64,000 bases of DNA, from assembly GCA_038501625.1 (NCBI GenBank), contig JAZAYU010000035.1, positions 1-64,000 of the forward strand, given 5' to 3'. Below are positions 36,596-50,200 of the stretch, in pieces (the stretch's first letter is position 1; every line of letters starts with the position of its first letter). Both the position numbers and the translations under genes were made by a program. Under the pieces are notes generated by a model. That model saw only the letters and a program-made list of their open reading frames with translations. It had not been told where the DNA came from and did not search any database. Source of the stretch: Corbicula japonica (Eukaryota > Mollusca > Bivalvia > Venerida > Cyrenidae).

Positions 36596-38487
36596 GTAAG
36601 TACACTCTTTGTTTACATTGATCTAATGCAGTTTCCAGAACTCTCATTTATATTCAAAACTGTATCTTTGGAGATGGCACTGGTGAATATTGTGTTTCGT
36701 TGCAATGATACATCCTATTCATACAAGAATAAAACAAAACTGAACTTATAGAGTAAGCTTCCTTGCATATACCTTAAGAGTTGGAATTGAGTACTTATAT
36801 TGAAGCTATACGTATATGTAAATATTTATAATAAAGTGTTTCTGGATTTAGCATCAAAATTATTTGTTTGTGTTTTTGTTTAATGCTTGGATATCTTTAT
36901 CATGTGTAGGAATTTTTTTATTGATTCCATATAAGAATCTATCACACGAACACATTTATTTCAAAAGAAAATAACAATTGTAAACAACAATAAGGATTGT
37001 GGAAATACGTGTATTCACACTTCTCTGTTAACCATGTGATGTTAATATTAACAACCAACACAAACGAAGGAGGCACACAAGACTCTCGTAACTCATGTCT
37101 AACTTCTATGTAAATACGGCAGTATTGTGTGCAACACTCAATATTCATATTGGCAGCATCCTCTCTGTCTCTCTTTGTTTACAATCGCTGAAGACAGAAT
37201 ACGTTGATATTCTAACGTGTTATTGTTGTCAAAGAATGAATATATTGAAAGATTTATCTCAACAAGATGTTGCTCCAATATCTACCAAAACAATCGCTCA
37301 TGAAGAGATTTGCATTAAACAATAAAAGCATGCGTTATAGCAGAGACATTTCTCTAAGGCAGATTCGTTAATCGGCATGCATTATCATGAGATAATCTGG
37401 GACACCATGACAGCATAAATAGGGTGATAAGGGTTACAAGTGTCAAAGCTAATCAGATTAAAGATAAAGGTGTTTCTTCAGGAAGAAGTAATCGCGTGTT
37501 CGGTCTCTTTGTGCCTTCTTTGTGCCTTCACGAATGGATACAAAGGCGCACGTGCATACGTGTACTAGTTTAATCTAATTTCCTGTTAACATACAGACCA
37601 CCTCTATCTTATGCGTGTAAACTTCAACTGGGCGCTTTTTTCGGAAACCAAAGAATGCCTACATCCGACCTATCAATTGTAATAATATTATCCTCATTCC
37701 GATCATTTCCTTTACAGTTCCAACATAACATATCTATTGTAGCCTTTATTCACTATGTACCATAGCATAAACGTACGCATCGTATTTCCTCGCTCAAATA
37801 TTTTGAACTGACAATTAGAAAATAATTCCTGTAAATTAAAAAAAAAACAACCTCAGTTATGACCGGAAATACTGACGACCTTTTTAAACGCGATAATTAC
37901 AAAGATTAATGTTTAGAAGTTTAAATTAGTGTTGTCTATAAACTAAATTTTAAACTCAAGCTAAAAGGCGAAATGTTGACAAGCTCATACAAGAATTATT
38001 AATTATTTTTAAATTTGCTTCCAAACGTAAAAGTGTGTTAAACATTACTAGAACAGTTAACAGCAGCATATTACATGTGTGACAGCAGTACGGTTAGACT
38101 GAGCTGACGGAGCAAAGGTTTCTTATGGTTGACGCCCCGGACTATTAACTGTTAACAGTAGACATCAATGATATTTTAACATTATATCATTTGGGAATAG
38201 GACTGACTAGACTATCATTAAAGTATCACAGCGACAACAGTTTATTAGAAGTCTTAATTTTGATGTTTTTGATCCCCTTCAATATTCTCACTGTTATGTC
38301 AGATTATGTACGCACGGTTCTTGTTTTTTCCCCATATTGTACGATACTTGTAAATAAACTAGTTTTATTAGTGATTATAGTTAGTCACATACGTGTAGGT
38401 TATGATTCTTATCATTCTTTGTTTTACTGCCAAAACATTGACTGATAAGCCTCATTAAGTCTCTGTTGTTGATTACCGCTTCAGCGA

Positions 38488-38613
38488 GCAATACCAGATA
38501 GCCGCTACACCGACAGCGTCTTTTGACACCCTTGGATATCCTGTAATGAGGGCAATATCAGATAGCCGCTATATCGACAGCGTCTTTTGACACCCTTCAG
38601 TATCCAGATATTC
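38488..38613. repeat. Tandem duplication of a ~64-bp unit
   Basis: GCAATA(C/T)CAGATAGCCGCTA, then CGACAGCGTCTTTTGACACC, occurs at 38488 and again at 38552. A third fragment (CACATAGCCGCTAACAGC) lies at ~38623. In intron 1. Confidence 0.85.
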
Positions 38614-39460
38614 CACCTATATCACATAGCCGCTAACAGCAATGGCTTTTCTTAACAGCAAGGGAATAAAAATAAAATTTCTTGTTTATAGTCCACCGGA
38701 TGTTCCTACTCAGAAAATGGCTGTCACTAAATAGTCCCGAATTTTTTTTACCTTTTGGGGGCATTAAATGACTAGTGTGGTCCGAAAGGAACATGCTTAG
38801 TAAATGAAATGCTTTTACTGACACACTGATAGCAAATATACGTATGTTTGGAAATGATGTATATGAAAAAGGCCCTGGTTTTATGATGTCATATGTTAAA
38901 CAGTTTTGAAGTTCACACAGAAGTGAAAAACAGACCACCGTTTTCAAGATGTCAAATCTCTGTTAATTGATGCATGACCCCTACTTGTCTTGCTGGAAAT
39001 GGGGAAATGGACAGTAGAAACACTTTAGCTTCAAAAGCATGTAAATGCGTCCTTTATCAAATGGTACCAGCTGTGATTGCCAGCCTTTTGATACATGTCA
39101 TGTTTACTAGGAAGGTCTATTTACAGGTCTTAGACCTATAATTTCAATTTCGTTGATGTAAACTCAGGTACGTGTATCTGTTTCATGTAGATTCGGTGTT
39201 AACTCCCAAAACTTAGCTTGTTTTAATATTCATCTGACGTTGATCATGTAGTCAGAATGTAACTGAGTACTATGTCAGTGGGAATACCCATTGATGTCCA
39301 GCCATACACATATCCAACATCAAGGTTTCGAGAAGCACGTACCCAGGCGGACAGTAACACATCTTTTGTTTTAGAGTGTGTTTTGAAAGCAGAAGAAAAA
39401 ATGGCCATTCCTCTGCTGAGCATGCTTTTAAAGTGTTGACGAATTAAATAAATAGAGGAT

Positions 39461-39590
39461 ATTTGTTTTTACCAGTGTAATATAGAAATATATTTCACCG
39501 AGTGAGCTTCGGAATTCGTATTTTCACGAATACATAATTCCGGAGTTCACGAGGGAAATATATTTCTATCTACCACTGGTAAAAACAAAT
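39461..39590. mobile_element. 130-bp palindromic element
   Basis: Left arm ATTTGTTTTTACCAGTG, then AGAAATATATTTC. The right arm is the inverse, GAAATATATTTCT, then CACTGGTAAAAACAAAT. The centre folds around GAATTCGTATTTTCACGAAT. It is directly followed by another inverted-repeat element. Confidence 0.85.
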
Positions 39591-39598
39591 TTTCTTTT

Positions 39599-39873
39599 TA
39601 TTTTATGCTTTTAGTGCACGATTTATGTGAATTTGACAGAGAAATTGCATGAAATTGCGCCAAAACCGCTTGTTTATGACGTGACGTCATGACGTCAAAT
39701 ATCCAAATTTAAGCCCGTTTTCTAAACGTTCTCATTTGTTATGTTATGTGCGTTTGGGTACCAACGTGAAAAAAGCAGTGAAAATAAAAATGATATTCCA
39801 CTGTTTAAAAACAGTGAAATACCACTTTTATTTCACCGGGAAAATTCTATCATACCCTGAAAAGCATAAAATA
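39599..39873. mobile_element. 275-bp inverted-repeat element carrying two CRE octamers
   Basis: TATTTTATGCTTTT at the left and AAAAGCATAAAATA at the right match exactly over 14 bases. The interior has adjacent TGACGTCA octamers at 39682 and 39690. It may form one composite unit with the palindrome 39461-39590. Confidence 0.6.
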
Positions 39874-41160
39874 ATACTTTCTCACCCTTAATGAACCATA
39901 ATATCAGATACTGTTATACAGTCAGACACCAATTTTACACATAACATGCAGAACAAGGACACTTGTGTTAGCCATATAATGTCTGAGCAGGAATATAATC
40001 ATGAACTTCAAAGACTCGTCTCAGTGAATGCCTATTATGATAGCTACAGGCGGCTGCTAAATATAATCTTGATATTTAGCGAATATGAAATATAGAAGAT
40101 ATTAGTTACACGAGTGTTTTCGTTTCATACCTGCTCGTATGGTGTTGATGAGAAAATATATGTAATCAGTTAAATTTTATGCTTCAAAATTAAGAGAACT
40201 AAATCCAAGCCACACAATGCGCTTTATTTTATTTCTTTACATGGCTGAAACGATACATGTATACAATGACGGACCAGCAGTTTAATTAAATTCAGAATCT
40301 CACCTTTTGTCAAAGTGACAGGCAATAAATGACCAGCCTTTATTTTAAATCACCTTATCTAACTTTTATTTTACGATTTTCCTGACATTACGAGGAGATG
40401 TCGAGGAGGCGGCGGCCTTACATGACGAGAGGCGGTGAACTGACATATCGCGGTACTCTTAATGATATAAGATAATTAAAATTACATTACATGTAAAGCC
40501 AGTGTAATTATTGCCAACTGATTTCTGTTTATCATTAGTCATAAAAACACATCGCAATTGTTAAGTAGCATTATTACACATTAACACAATTCCTGGAACC
40601 TCACTGAGCAGGTTAATTTGCGAACCGTTGCGCGGGGTGCCAAATTATGTCTGAAATGAATCGGATCGTATCGAACTCTCACTCGTTCAGGTCACTTAAA
40701 TAGAGCAGTAGTTACTATTCCAGGTTCCTGGAAATTCATTATGTACTCCACTAAACTTTAAGTTGTTATTTGTGTCTGATAGGGCGTGAGCCCTGCCGAC
40801 ACTATCAAATTTAGCAGGGCGTTGAGACTACTGAAAAAAGATTCAACGTAAATTTTATACTTGTCTGACTAGGCAAAAGCTGGTCGGCGTCATTGGATTC
40901 CATTGTTAGTGCATCATCTTCATTATAATCACAGCTACAGAATGATTTCTCTTCTGATACAATCCTTCGAAAATATTTCTATAAAAGTGATGGAGATGAA
41001 GATTATATGCTTTTAACATTTTTTATTTAAGGAGATTATTCCGGCACAAATCATGATATATCAATAAGAGCCTGTCGAGTTTAACGACCAATGTTCATTA
41101 CCATAAACCAAACAAATGTCATGATGTAATACGTGCACTGTTAAGCTTTATATGCGTACT

Positions 41161-41307
41161 GTGCCCAAGGTTATAAAACTGAGCATGGAAACCAGTCTCA
41201 AATCTCAAGCATCTGATTGGCTGAAATGGCGACCATTCGCCATTTCAGCCAATCAGATCATTGAGATTTGAGACTGGTTTCCATGCTCAGCTTTATTACA
41301 TTCAGCC
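41161..41307. mobile_element. CCAAT-palindrome MITE, copy 11 (in intron 1)
   Basis: Runs from GTGCCCAAGGTTATAAAAC to CTTTATTACATTCAGCC, with a nearly perfect centre. The two termini differ slightly in this subfamily: GTGCCCAAGG at one end, GGGCTGAAGG-type at the other. Confidence 0.93.
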
Positions 41308-41445
41308 TTGATTGTTGCACGCGAGGTTTTCGTAAATGTCTCTGCTTCAATCACGCGTGCAATCCCCTGTATTTTAATTTGCTACAAGGATATTCTACGT
41401 CCCTGTCAGTTACTAAAGAAATTAGAAACTAAGTATTCAGTATAT

Positions 41446-41595
41446 GAAATCCTACGAAAAAGACACAGGACAATTTTGAGTATGAATCCAACGAAAAAGA
41501 CATAGGACAATTTTGAGTACTAATCCAACGAAAGACATAGGACAATTCTGAGTACGAATCCAACGATACGGACAAAGGACAATGTGCAGAGTAGG
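41446..41595. repeat. Minisatellite, ~36-bp period, four units
   Basis: Units share GAATCCAACGAAAAAGACA and TAGGACAATTTTGAGTA with progressive divergence. It lies 139 bases after MITE copy 11, in intron 1. Open frames over it on both strands are by-products. Confidence 0.85.
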
Positions 41596-42118
41596 CCTTT
41601 AGTTGTTTGGACAAAGTTAATTAATTATAAGGTGACAGATGTAACCTAGACGGTGATAAAAGTTAAGTTAATGACGTACGCTTTCATTCAAAGTGGTCGC
41701 TATCATGTAATTTCGTTCATCTTAGTGATTGATTTGAGAAACTGGTTCATTTGTTCTTCCTAACAACTTCAAAGGATGATTATCTTAATCTGCGTGAAAA
41801 GATTGATTGAGCGGCCGTGAGAGACTTGTCCAGAACTTGTGATCTCTGATTACTGCTTTAACATGAGGTTTTTGAACTTAAGCCTTTTATTTTAAAACGC
41901 ACCAAGATTTGACTGTAGATTATTATGAAGTAATCCACTATCACAAACTGAAATCATTTAATTGCAAAATGAATAGAGGACATACATGTAGTGGTCTGTT
42001 TGGACGGTTTGCGTCTCCATTACTACGGTATCTTAAAACTCTCGCATTCCAGGAGCGTCTGTCTAATTTCCAACAGTATATATGGGGTCAGACCAAGGTA
42101 GACAGTTTTTTCAAATAA

Positions 42119-45100
42119 TTCACCCAATCCTTTAATTGATTTTTTTCTTGACTCTTTCTGACATCATGCGTTATGGTTCTACATCAGAAGGCGTGTTTTT
42201 TTCAACACCTGTTCACTCAACGAATTGTTCTTTGCCGACTCAGTATGGAATCACGTCTTCTTTGTAATTCAATGTAATACATACATAGTTGCTCCCTAGT
42301 AATTTAAGTCTTCACAGGTACATGCACAAAGGGAAAACCAGAAACTGAATATTTGGGTCAGGAAAAGCATAACATGATCAAGGTTCCTCAAAAAGAAAGG
42401 CTCACAGAAAGTTCCTAAATGTTTAACAATTCCATCATAACAAAAGCATGAACAAATACGTCACTTAATAATGAAAATTTTAGGATAATTTAATTAACAG
42501 CTTCTTTGAGTGTGCTAGTACATGCCTACACCATTTATTGGAACCTGTTTATTTTCATTCAAAAAACAAAAACAAAAACTACTAGTAGTATTTGATGTCT
42601 GGCTACGTAAAGAGTAATCATTTATCGTGGAAACTTCAGAAAGTCTTAATCGTTAACCATCAGTTTAAATAACAGTTCAAATTCAAAATAACAGGAAATT
42701 TTCCACAGATTTACTGATAACATGATTTTTATTAAAATCGATATGTTACAGGATTCGCTTATTGATTCGCAACATGAAATGAATTGAATATCTCAGTCGA
42801 AGTAAGATTTGGAGTGTTAAACATGATTGTGTTCTAATATGTGCAAATAGTTAAGCAAATGCAGAATAAATTGAATCATTCTATCCCGAAAGCTTATGAT
42901 AAACTAGGAATTCTTCAAACTTGATGAAGGAAAATGATGCAAAAACAAAACAAAGTATGCATCAAAAGATAGCGAAGATAATAACATTTGAAATGAGCTT
43001 TGTTGTGTAATAGTAAGAAAAGTGGCAGATACGATACAGAAGAAGACAAAAGTATTAAGGCTGATGGAATGTCTCTGAAAGATTTCACCAATAAATAAAA
43101 ACCTTTACTGAAATCTTCTAAGGCTTCGGCATTTTAATGTCAAAATCTATCAGCATTAATCGAGTTATCAGGAAATTGTCAAATCCGACAGTTACACGGA
43201 TTATATAAATATTTCTTGTGAAATGTGAGATTTCTCTGAGGTCAAAACCCGTTCTCACAAAAGTGCGAACGCATATTTATCCCGTCTTTAAAAGACTACC
43301 TAAATATTGTGATCACCTTGCCAAAAGCCTACGACATTAAAATACATTTTAAGCAGGAGGTTTGGTTGGAAAAACCTAGATTGTATATACCAAACAAAAC
43401 ATTCCACTTCATAATATTATGCGTATCAATAAATATAAATCATAAAAAATTACACGCGCTTAGTATGTCATAAGTCTTTTAGGGGAGAATGCATTAAGCA
43501 TTGAATAGCAGCACTTCAAGTGTCACAAGACAATTTCATGATTGCTAGCGAAGTTTCCTCTACTTAACTTACGTTACAATGATACGGCTCTACGGTATTC
43601 AAGAAAGTCTCATTAGAACATAATATTAAGTACTACCCATTCATGATGTTGGGATTTCGTACATACATTACAACATACACGTGTTTCTTAACAGAAACAT
43701 GGTCATATATAAGGCACGTCGCAGGAAAATGTGTATTCGGGAAACTGATGTTGTCCTTGAAATGACCAGACAACATTGCTTTTCGCGGTAAAAGTATTGT
43801 CAAAATGTGAAACATGATCCTTTGTTAGTTTCGAGGAAATAATACATAATTGTAAGGTCATTCCAAATAAAGTGACAACTAAAATGTCAAAACATATGGC
43901 CGAAGACTCCCTTTTTCATAGCGTGCCCCAAACGCGCCCGTGCTCAACCGTCTAGTTGACATAATCGAGAATGCCAGATGACACTAAATATTAAAAATAA
44001 GACCGGCATGGCATGGTCTGAATATACGGATTGGCCAATATCGAAATATGATCTTGTTTAGAATGACGCATTCGTTTGAGAATAATTATTGCAATACAAT
44101 TATATCTTGAATTTCTGCTATGTTTAAATAATAGTAGTAATTGAATGATATCTTTTTTTATTTTACCCAGAGATCCCGTATGATGCCTAGAAAAAGGTTT
44201 TGTGGAGGCATGATTCCGAAAAGGTTTTTCCTTCTTATATAATTATGAGATTCTGTCAAATTAGCATCAATTTTGTATAAATTTTGTATAAAAACACCAC
44301 CTGGGCAATACGTTACTTTACCACTGAAACATCAACTAGTCGCGTCTGTCTAATTGAAATCCGACGATGAAAATCTGTTACGCATCAATTTGAAGCAAAA
44401 TAGTTTATCGGTGCATCTACTGAAGATAGAATATTATTCAGTGCTTGTGTAAATATTTACACTGATGGAAAATGATAAAGGTTTCCAGAGGATTTCCTGA
44501 TAAATAATAATTAACATACATACCGAGACAAGCTGTAGTCGTATGTCTATTCATACAATCTACATAAACAGTCTTATATTTTCAGCAGAAGTAATAAGTG
44601 TTGTTGTATTTGGACATATTTATACTTAAGAATAACTCGGCTTCTCTTTTCTTTAGAAATATAACAGATCTAGTCATCACATTTTTATCACATGTATTCA
44701 CACTATAATCATTATTTTAAAAGGAGGCAATTAGGGAAAATATTTTTTAAATATTATATTTTGTTTATGTGTATATAACGAGGCTTTTAAAACCCAAAAA
44801 GTCCGACAATAATCTCGTCAAGTTAATTTTCTGACGTCACGGATGACATCATTTACCCTAGTTTTCCTGGAACCTGGCTCCTGTACAATAACAAAGCGGA
44901 TCCATAACTATCCCTTTAAACAGATAAAAATACAAAGTAGTGATTAACAAATTAAAGTAATTATAGTTTGTTTTATTATAATTAACGACATTGTTTTTCG
45001 ATTTGCCTTGATTACAATGTAGTTGTACTTTCCTTAACAAAATTAACGACTCTCATCATAAACCAAACTTAAACATTATGATTCATAGTGTTCTGCAAGC

Positions 45101-45340
45101 AACGACTACATTAAAAGCTTCTCCAAATATATTACTTGCCTTAATCATGTTGGTCTAATTCTACGAAAACTTTAACATCGATATCTCGAGTCCCGCGAGA
45201 CTTCCTGTCCTAATTCGGTTTGTTGTAAATTCAGTATATACTTCGTGATCTGAAACCGAATTTCAGTTAAGTTTCACCAGTTGTTTGGCGATGTTAAATT
45301 AACGTGGTCGTTCTGTTATATATGTTTACTTCACAGAAAA
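42119..45340. other. Intronic, nothing recognised except one CRE octamer
   Basis: TGACGTCA at 44832-44839. Frames of ~60 codons are chance. Confidence 0.5.
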
Positions 45341-45402
45341 AAGTTTGATAACGGTAGAGCGCCAGACTTCTGACCAGAAGTTTGCAGATGTGCGATCTAC
45401 CA
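45341..45402 (+). ncRNA. tRNA-like relic (possible SINE head)
   Basis: AACGGTAGAGCGCC resembles a D-arm/A-box. CTTCTGA stands where an anticodon loop would be (reads TCT). GCAGA-TGTGCGA-TCTAC resembles a T-arm with a poor B-box. The anticodon stem does not pair well and no acceptor stem is present, so this is not a working tRNA gene. Confidence 0.3.
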
Positions 45403-45960
45403 ATGTTGATATCCGTTCATGCATAAACGTTTTTCAACAGCCTGGGAAGGCGGTTATCGAGAATGATTGAACCATGGTTTTAGTCACTAAACTTCGTTTC
45501 ATTCGTTCAAATAAATAGGTGCAAATTACCTTAAAAGACATACAATGAAAATGTTCTAAGTCTGTGCTATTCACAAAAACATCATGGAAAATAAAGTTAA
45601 AACCATAGAAAACATAATATATTACGCATCTTATCTGGCATTTACTCGGTGAAACAAGAGCAATTATGTTACTGAAACAAACAAATATCTTCTGTGAGAA
45701 TTTTAAGTGTGGCGATTGTTACTCCTTTGATGAAAATGAATGAAATTAAGTTTGAAGATGTGCATAAATGTTTATTATGTTGTCTCCCAGATGGATCCTA
45801 AATTTTGAAAACATATTTGATATAAGGTTGTTCAGCCTCTTTATTCGTTAGGGTCACCTCGTTAACAAAGATTGATTCAAGTACAGTGTCAGTAATAGAT
45901 ACATGTCAGTATGATTCGATAAATTGTCTTGTTTTTGACACGAATTCCACTGCGCGCCAA

Positions 45961-46360
45961 CTCAATAAATGTCAGTCATATTGCCGACCAGTAGATGAAT
46001 CATGTGCCTTATGATTTTTTCTTTATGTCAGTTTGCTGAAACATAAATGTCAGTTATAACTTCGATCAGTTTAAGAATAACATCCCTTCGGATTTTTCAT
46101 TGGCGTTAAATGTGCTATTTTAAAAATAAAGTATTTTATTCAGTTTCCAGCAAATAAATGTCAGTTTAAACTTCGGCAAGTGCATGAATCATACATGTAT
46201 CCCTTCTGAATCTCCATTGGCATTACATGGGCTTTTATAAAAATAAAACACTAAAGTATTCTATCAAATAAATGTCAGTTGTAATTTCGACCACTGCATG
46301 AATCACGTCCATTCTGAATTTCCATTGACAATTAATGTGCTATTAAAAAATAAAATAAAA
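45961..46360. repeat. Diverged tandem repeat, ~105-115 bp period
   Basis: AAATAAATGTCAGTT followed by TTCG(A/G)(C/T)CA, TGCATGAATCA and TCCATTGGCATTAAATGTGC recurs from ~46044, 46149 and 46263, with a decayed first unit at 45961. AT-rich; in intron 1. Confidence 0.8.
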
Positions 46361-47100
46361 GGCATTTTTCTGGAAAATGAACTTTTTGTAAAAAACTGAC
46401 TCGAGATGACCAAAGATAGACAAGTATTCCCAACAGTGCAGATGATTTAGTAAGAACAAATCAGACATGACATTTACGTTGATGTATACACAGATTGTTC
46501 CGTAAAAGATGAAGAAAGAAAGATAGAACTAATGGTTATTGTTTTCGGTTTGCCTACTCATCCAATTAAAGAAGAAGCTAACGCAGAATTTTCCGATCTC
46601 CGAAATAATCAACCGCCCTAATATTTCGATACGCGACGTAGATAAATCCTACGACAGTTAAATAAATCAAAGACGAGAGTTATATCGATGTAAAGAAAAG
46701 AAATTTTAAAAAAACCCGCATAGTATCATGGATTCGAAAAAATAGTTTAATTTGCGCAAGTCAACATGCAGAATTAGTCAGCACTGAACAAAAATTTATA
46801 TTTCAGGAAGTGTATTAACAAATATAAAATATTCACAAAAAATTATAATATAATAAGTTTTGAGTCTTAAAGAGTTTAAGTACGAAATGGCAAATTGTGA
46901 AGCATTTTATAAATGGTCACACGTTAATATCTAGGTAATAAATAATTAAATACTTTTGTATAGTAGGCAATCAAAATGACCTAAATGGGAAAATAGGTAC
47001 CTGTGAACAATTTGATCTATTTTCAGTTAATTTTAGATTTGTTAATGTGGGAACACTTCGGGACATATGGAACAACTGATCATGTAGTAAGTAACACTTA

Positions 47101-47246
47101 GTCCCAAGGTTATAAAACTGAGCATGGAAACCAGTCTCAAATCTCAAGCATCTAATTGGCTGAAATGGCGAACAGTCGCCATTTCAGCCAATCAGATCCT
47201 AGAGATTTGAGACTGGTTTCCAAACTCATTTTTATAACCTTCAGCC
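47101..47246. mobile_element. CCAAT-palindrome MITE, copy 12 (in intron 1)
   Basis: Runs from GTCCCAAGGTTATAAAAC to TTTATAACCTTCAGCC. The left box is AATTGGC and the right box CAGCCAATCAG. Confidence 0.93.
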
Positions 47247-50200
47247 TTATCTTGCAGATTTGGTTATATTGCATTTATTCAACAAAAAATTGTTTCTAAA
47301 CATAAATTCATAAGAGAAAAGACAGTCTGTATGACAATGTCACTTGACGTAAACCGTAAACTTGATGTAAATTTTAAAAATAATTTGAGTGCACTTTTGT
47401 ACAAAACTGTATAATTATTTTAGTAATGTGTTTCCGTAAATACATTGTTTGTACAGATTAATCAACGTGGATTAATAACCATTACAAGTAGGCGTCTAGT
47501 AGGAACAAATCAATGATGACAGTTTCATCAATAGACAGAACATTTTCATTTGGATGCCGAACATCGTCCCCGTGAGAGCTAATGTAGTCTCCTCACGAAC
47601 ATGTTGCCATTTCCATCCGTTATTTTCATTTAATTTTTGCTTAACGTTATTAAACACACCAAAAGCAGCATAATAATATGTGTAAAGTATTTTAAAAATA
47701 ATTTTAAAAATGTGACCATCCACATACTAATACGTAAAGCCATTATTATACTAACGGCTTTAAGGATATAATAGAGATGTTTTATTGATACAAGCAAGTT
47801 TTTTTCTATTAGTTGATGGCTGCTTGATGTCTGCCTAGAGTATTGTATTAATGGCAAATATTTTTTATAAGCTTCTATGATATTATTAAAAACTCTGAAA
47901 ATATGACGCAGTATTCTTTCGTCTCTAGACACTCGGTAATGGAAACAATAAACAAAACAAATCTAAGACACATACTCCGACTAGAAGTAGATGGTTTACA
48001 TTGTCAAAGAAGCAACGAACAGTGAAGCATTATAATTTCCAACTGTAAATCGCTTATGGACATACAACATGTTCGTGAAATTGGCCAGTAATTCATTTCC
48101 CATAGACTCCCAGTATAGCTTCATCTCCTATACTAAATTAGCTATTGGGTCAAGGCCTTAAAATCTTACTTTTGCAAATAAAACTAAACTAGAGACATCA
48201 TACTAAACTAGAGACATCATAAAAACACAACAAAAATATAGCGTAACTAGTAAACTTTTTCGCGACATGCACTGGAATACCACCACCCTCAGCTAGGCGC
48301 CACTTTCAGTTTCACTTTGTCCAAAATATTACCCATTTTTAAAGATAAAAATTTTCATACACTCAAAAAAATGCAAATGTTTTGTTTCAAATTCTTCTAT
48401 ACACTGTGCATTTTCACATAGTCATTTAATATTTTTTATTATACTTTTGCATTTTCAACCAATCACAGAGTTACTTTATCGAATGGTCCGCACAAACCCC
48501 AGAGAAAATTGACTGGTTCCCGTGCCATCTGAATTACTGTAGTCTAACCTTATGGTGCGAGAAGTTGAACCGGTAGTACCGTACGGTACAGATTTTAGGA
48601 CATCATGTTTAGGAGGCAGCGTTAACAGTTTTAAACGGTTTGTTCCCTAGCCCACGCATGCTTAAACTATCCTGAAAGATAAAATATTTATCTTTCAATG
48701 TGCATTGATATGAAACGATATTTGTATACTTAACTAAAACAAGTTTATTTTTTCAGATCGGTTATTCACCAGTTCTCAAAACCTGACGTCATTTTGTAGC
48801 CATATAGCCAGCATTCAAATAGTCACAGAATATGCAATTCAAATTCGATTTCTGTCAGCTTCCGTTCATTCTGTAGCAAAATGATCGTTAAATGATAATA
48901 ATAGAGGATTCCTACCTTGTACATGCCATGAAATGTTTTGCCTCTTAGCTATTTGAATGTAGGCCTACTGTATTACTTAATGCATGCCAAGTATTTTTCA
49001 GCTTCTGAGCCAATCCATCCGAGATGTTGTGTCGTATTTAACATGTTACATGCTTTTATTGTGCACGCTCAAATTCTGTAAAGGGTTAGAAATTGGTTAA
49101 CTCCAACCAAAATATTTAGCTAAAAACCTAGATTATAATTTCTTTACATGCAAGGCTTTTATATTCTTTTTTTTCTTTTAGATTTTTAGTGTATGACATA
49201 TATTGTTAGGCAAAATTATTGTTGAAAATCAAGTTATATTCATTAAAATTCTATTTACAATTTGACTTTCCCATAACGTAATTATACTAGGAGTCATTGC
49301 TCTTATAATCGGATCTTTTGGGGCGACTGAACATTTTACTTATCAATTTCTAATTTCAATAGACCGTTGAAGAGCCTAGTTAAATACACTAGTATAGTTC
49401 TATAAAAATGTAAGTTTCTTTGGGAAACAAATAATTGAACCTTATCATCCAGTTGTTATCAATAAACAAACGTGGTTTTATTTCTAAAGTAAGGACATGC
49501 ACATTGAAGCGGCCAAAGAAGTTTATGTTCTTAAAACCGGAAATCGCTTCTAACTGCCCAAAACTGCTAAATGGACGCAAAACTTTTATATTGAACCACA
49601 CACATATATTTTATAATCGTTGTTTTTATTTTTTTCGGCGAATTTTAAATCTCGCGGAAGCGAAGCATGCATCACCTCAAGTAGCTTTGATGCAGAACGC
49701 CAACACGTTCGAAATAAACATTCAACACGCAGCAACATGTAAAGCAGTTCCAAAAGATTGAAATAAATTTCATAATGCATTATCAAAATGACAGAGGGAC
49801 ATTTGAAGAGATAATTCTTTCTAAGACTATTACGCTGTTTCAAGGGTTTTTAGAAGTTGCGTTTTAGGCTGATTATATATTGTAGGATAATCACTATTTC
49901 ACTATTTAAATCAAAATTAAAACTATCGGACACGATCAAGAGTTAATATGTATTCAAAGACAAATTTAATATTATAAGAGGCAATAAATTACACACAAAG
50001 ACCCCGGGCATCCGTTATCTTGAAAAAGAGAGGGTCGTTAATAAACATTAAGGTTTTGAGCAGATTTGCAAGCGAAAAAGAAGGAAACGAACACATTATT
50101 TCTTTAAATGAGAATTGCTGCCACAAAGTCAAAAAACTGAACGCTCCTATACGTCTGAAAGTCTGTATGATTGTTTGTCTGCATGTGTGTGTTAAGTTTT

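Noticed and set aside
36407..36751. 114-codon open frame over the receptor exon
   Set aside because: It is out of frame with the signal-peptide exon that splices to 56470, and it reads through a consensus donor at 36596.
38633..38947. 104-codon minus-strand frame
   Set aside because: No recognisable domain; lies within intron 1 next to a tandem duplication; length is within chance for this much AT-rich DNA scanned in six frames.
45341..45402. Functional tRNA gene
   Set aside because: Anticodon stem does not pair, no acceptor stem, poor B-box; kept only as a relic.
47496..47932. Two overlapping minus-strand frames of 75 and 100 codons
   Set aside because: They overlap in different frames, are low in complexity and have no protein family features.
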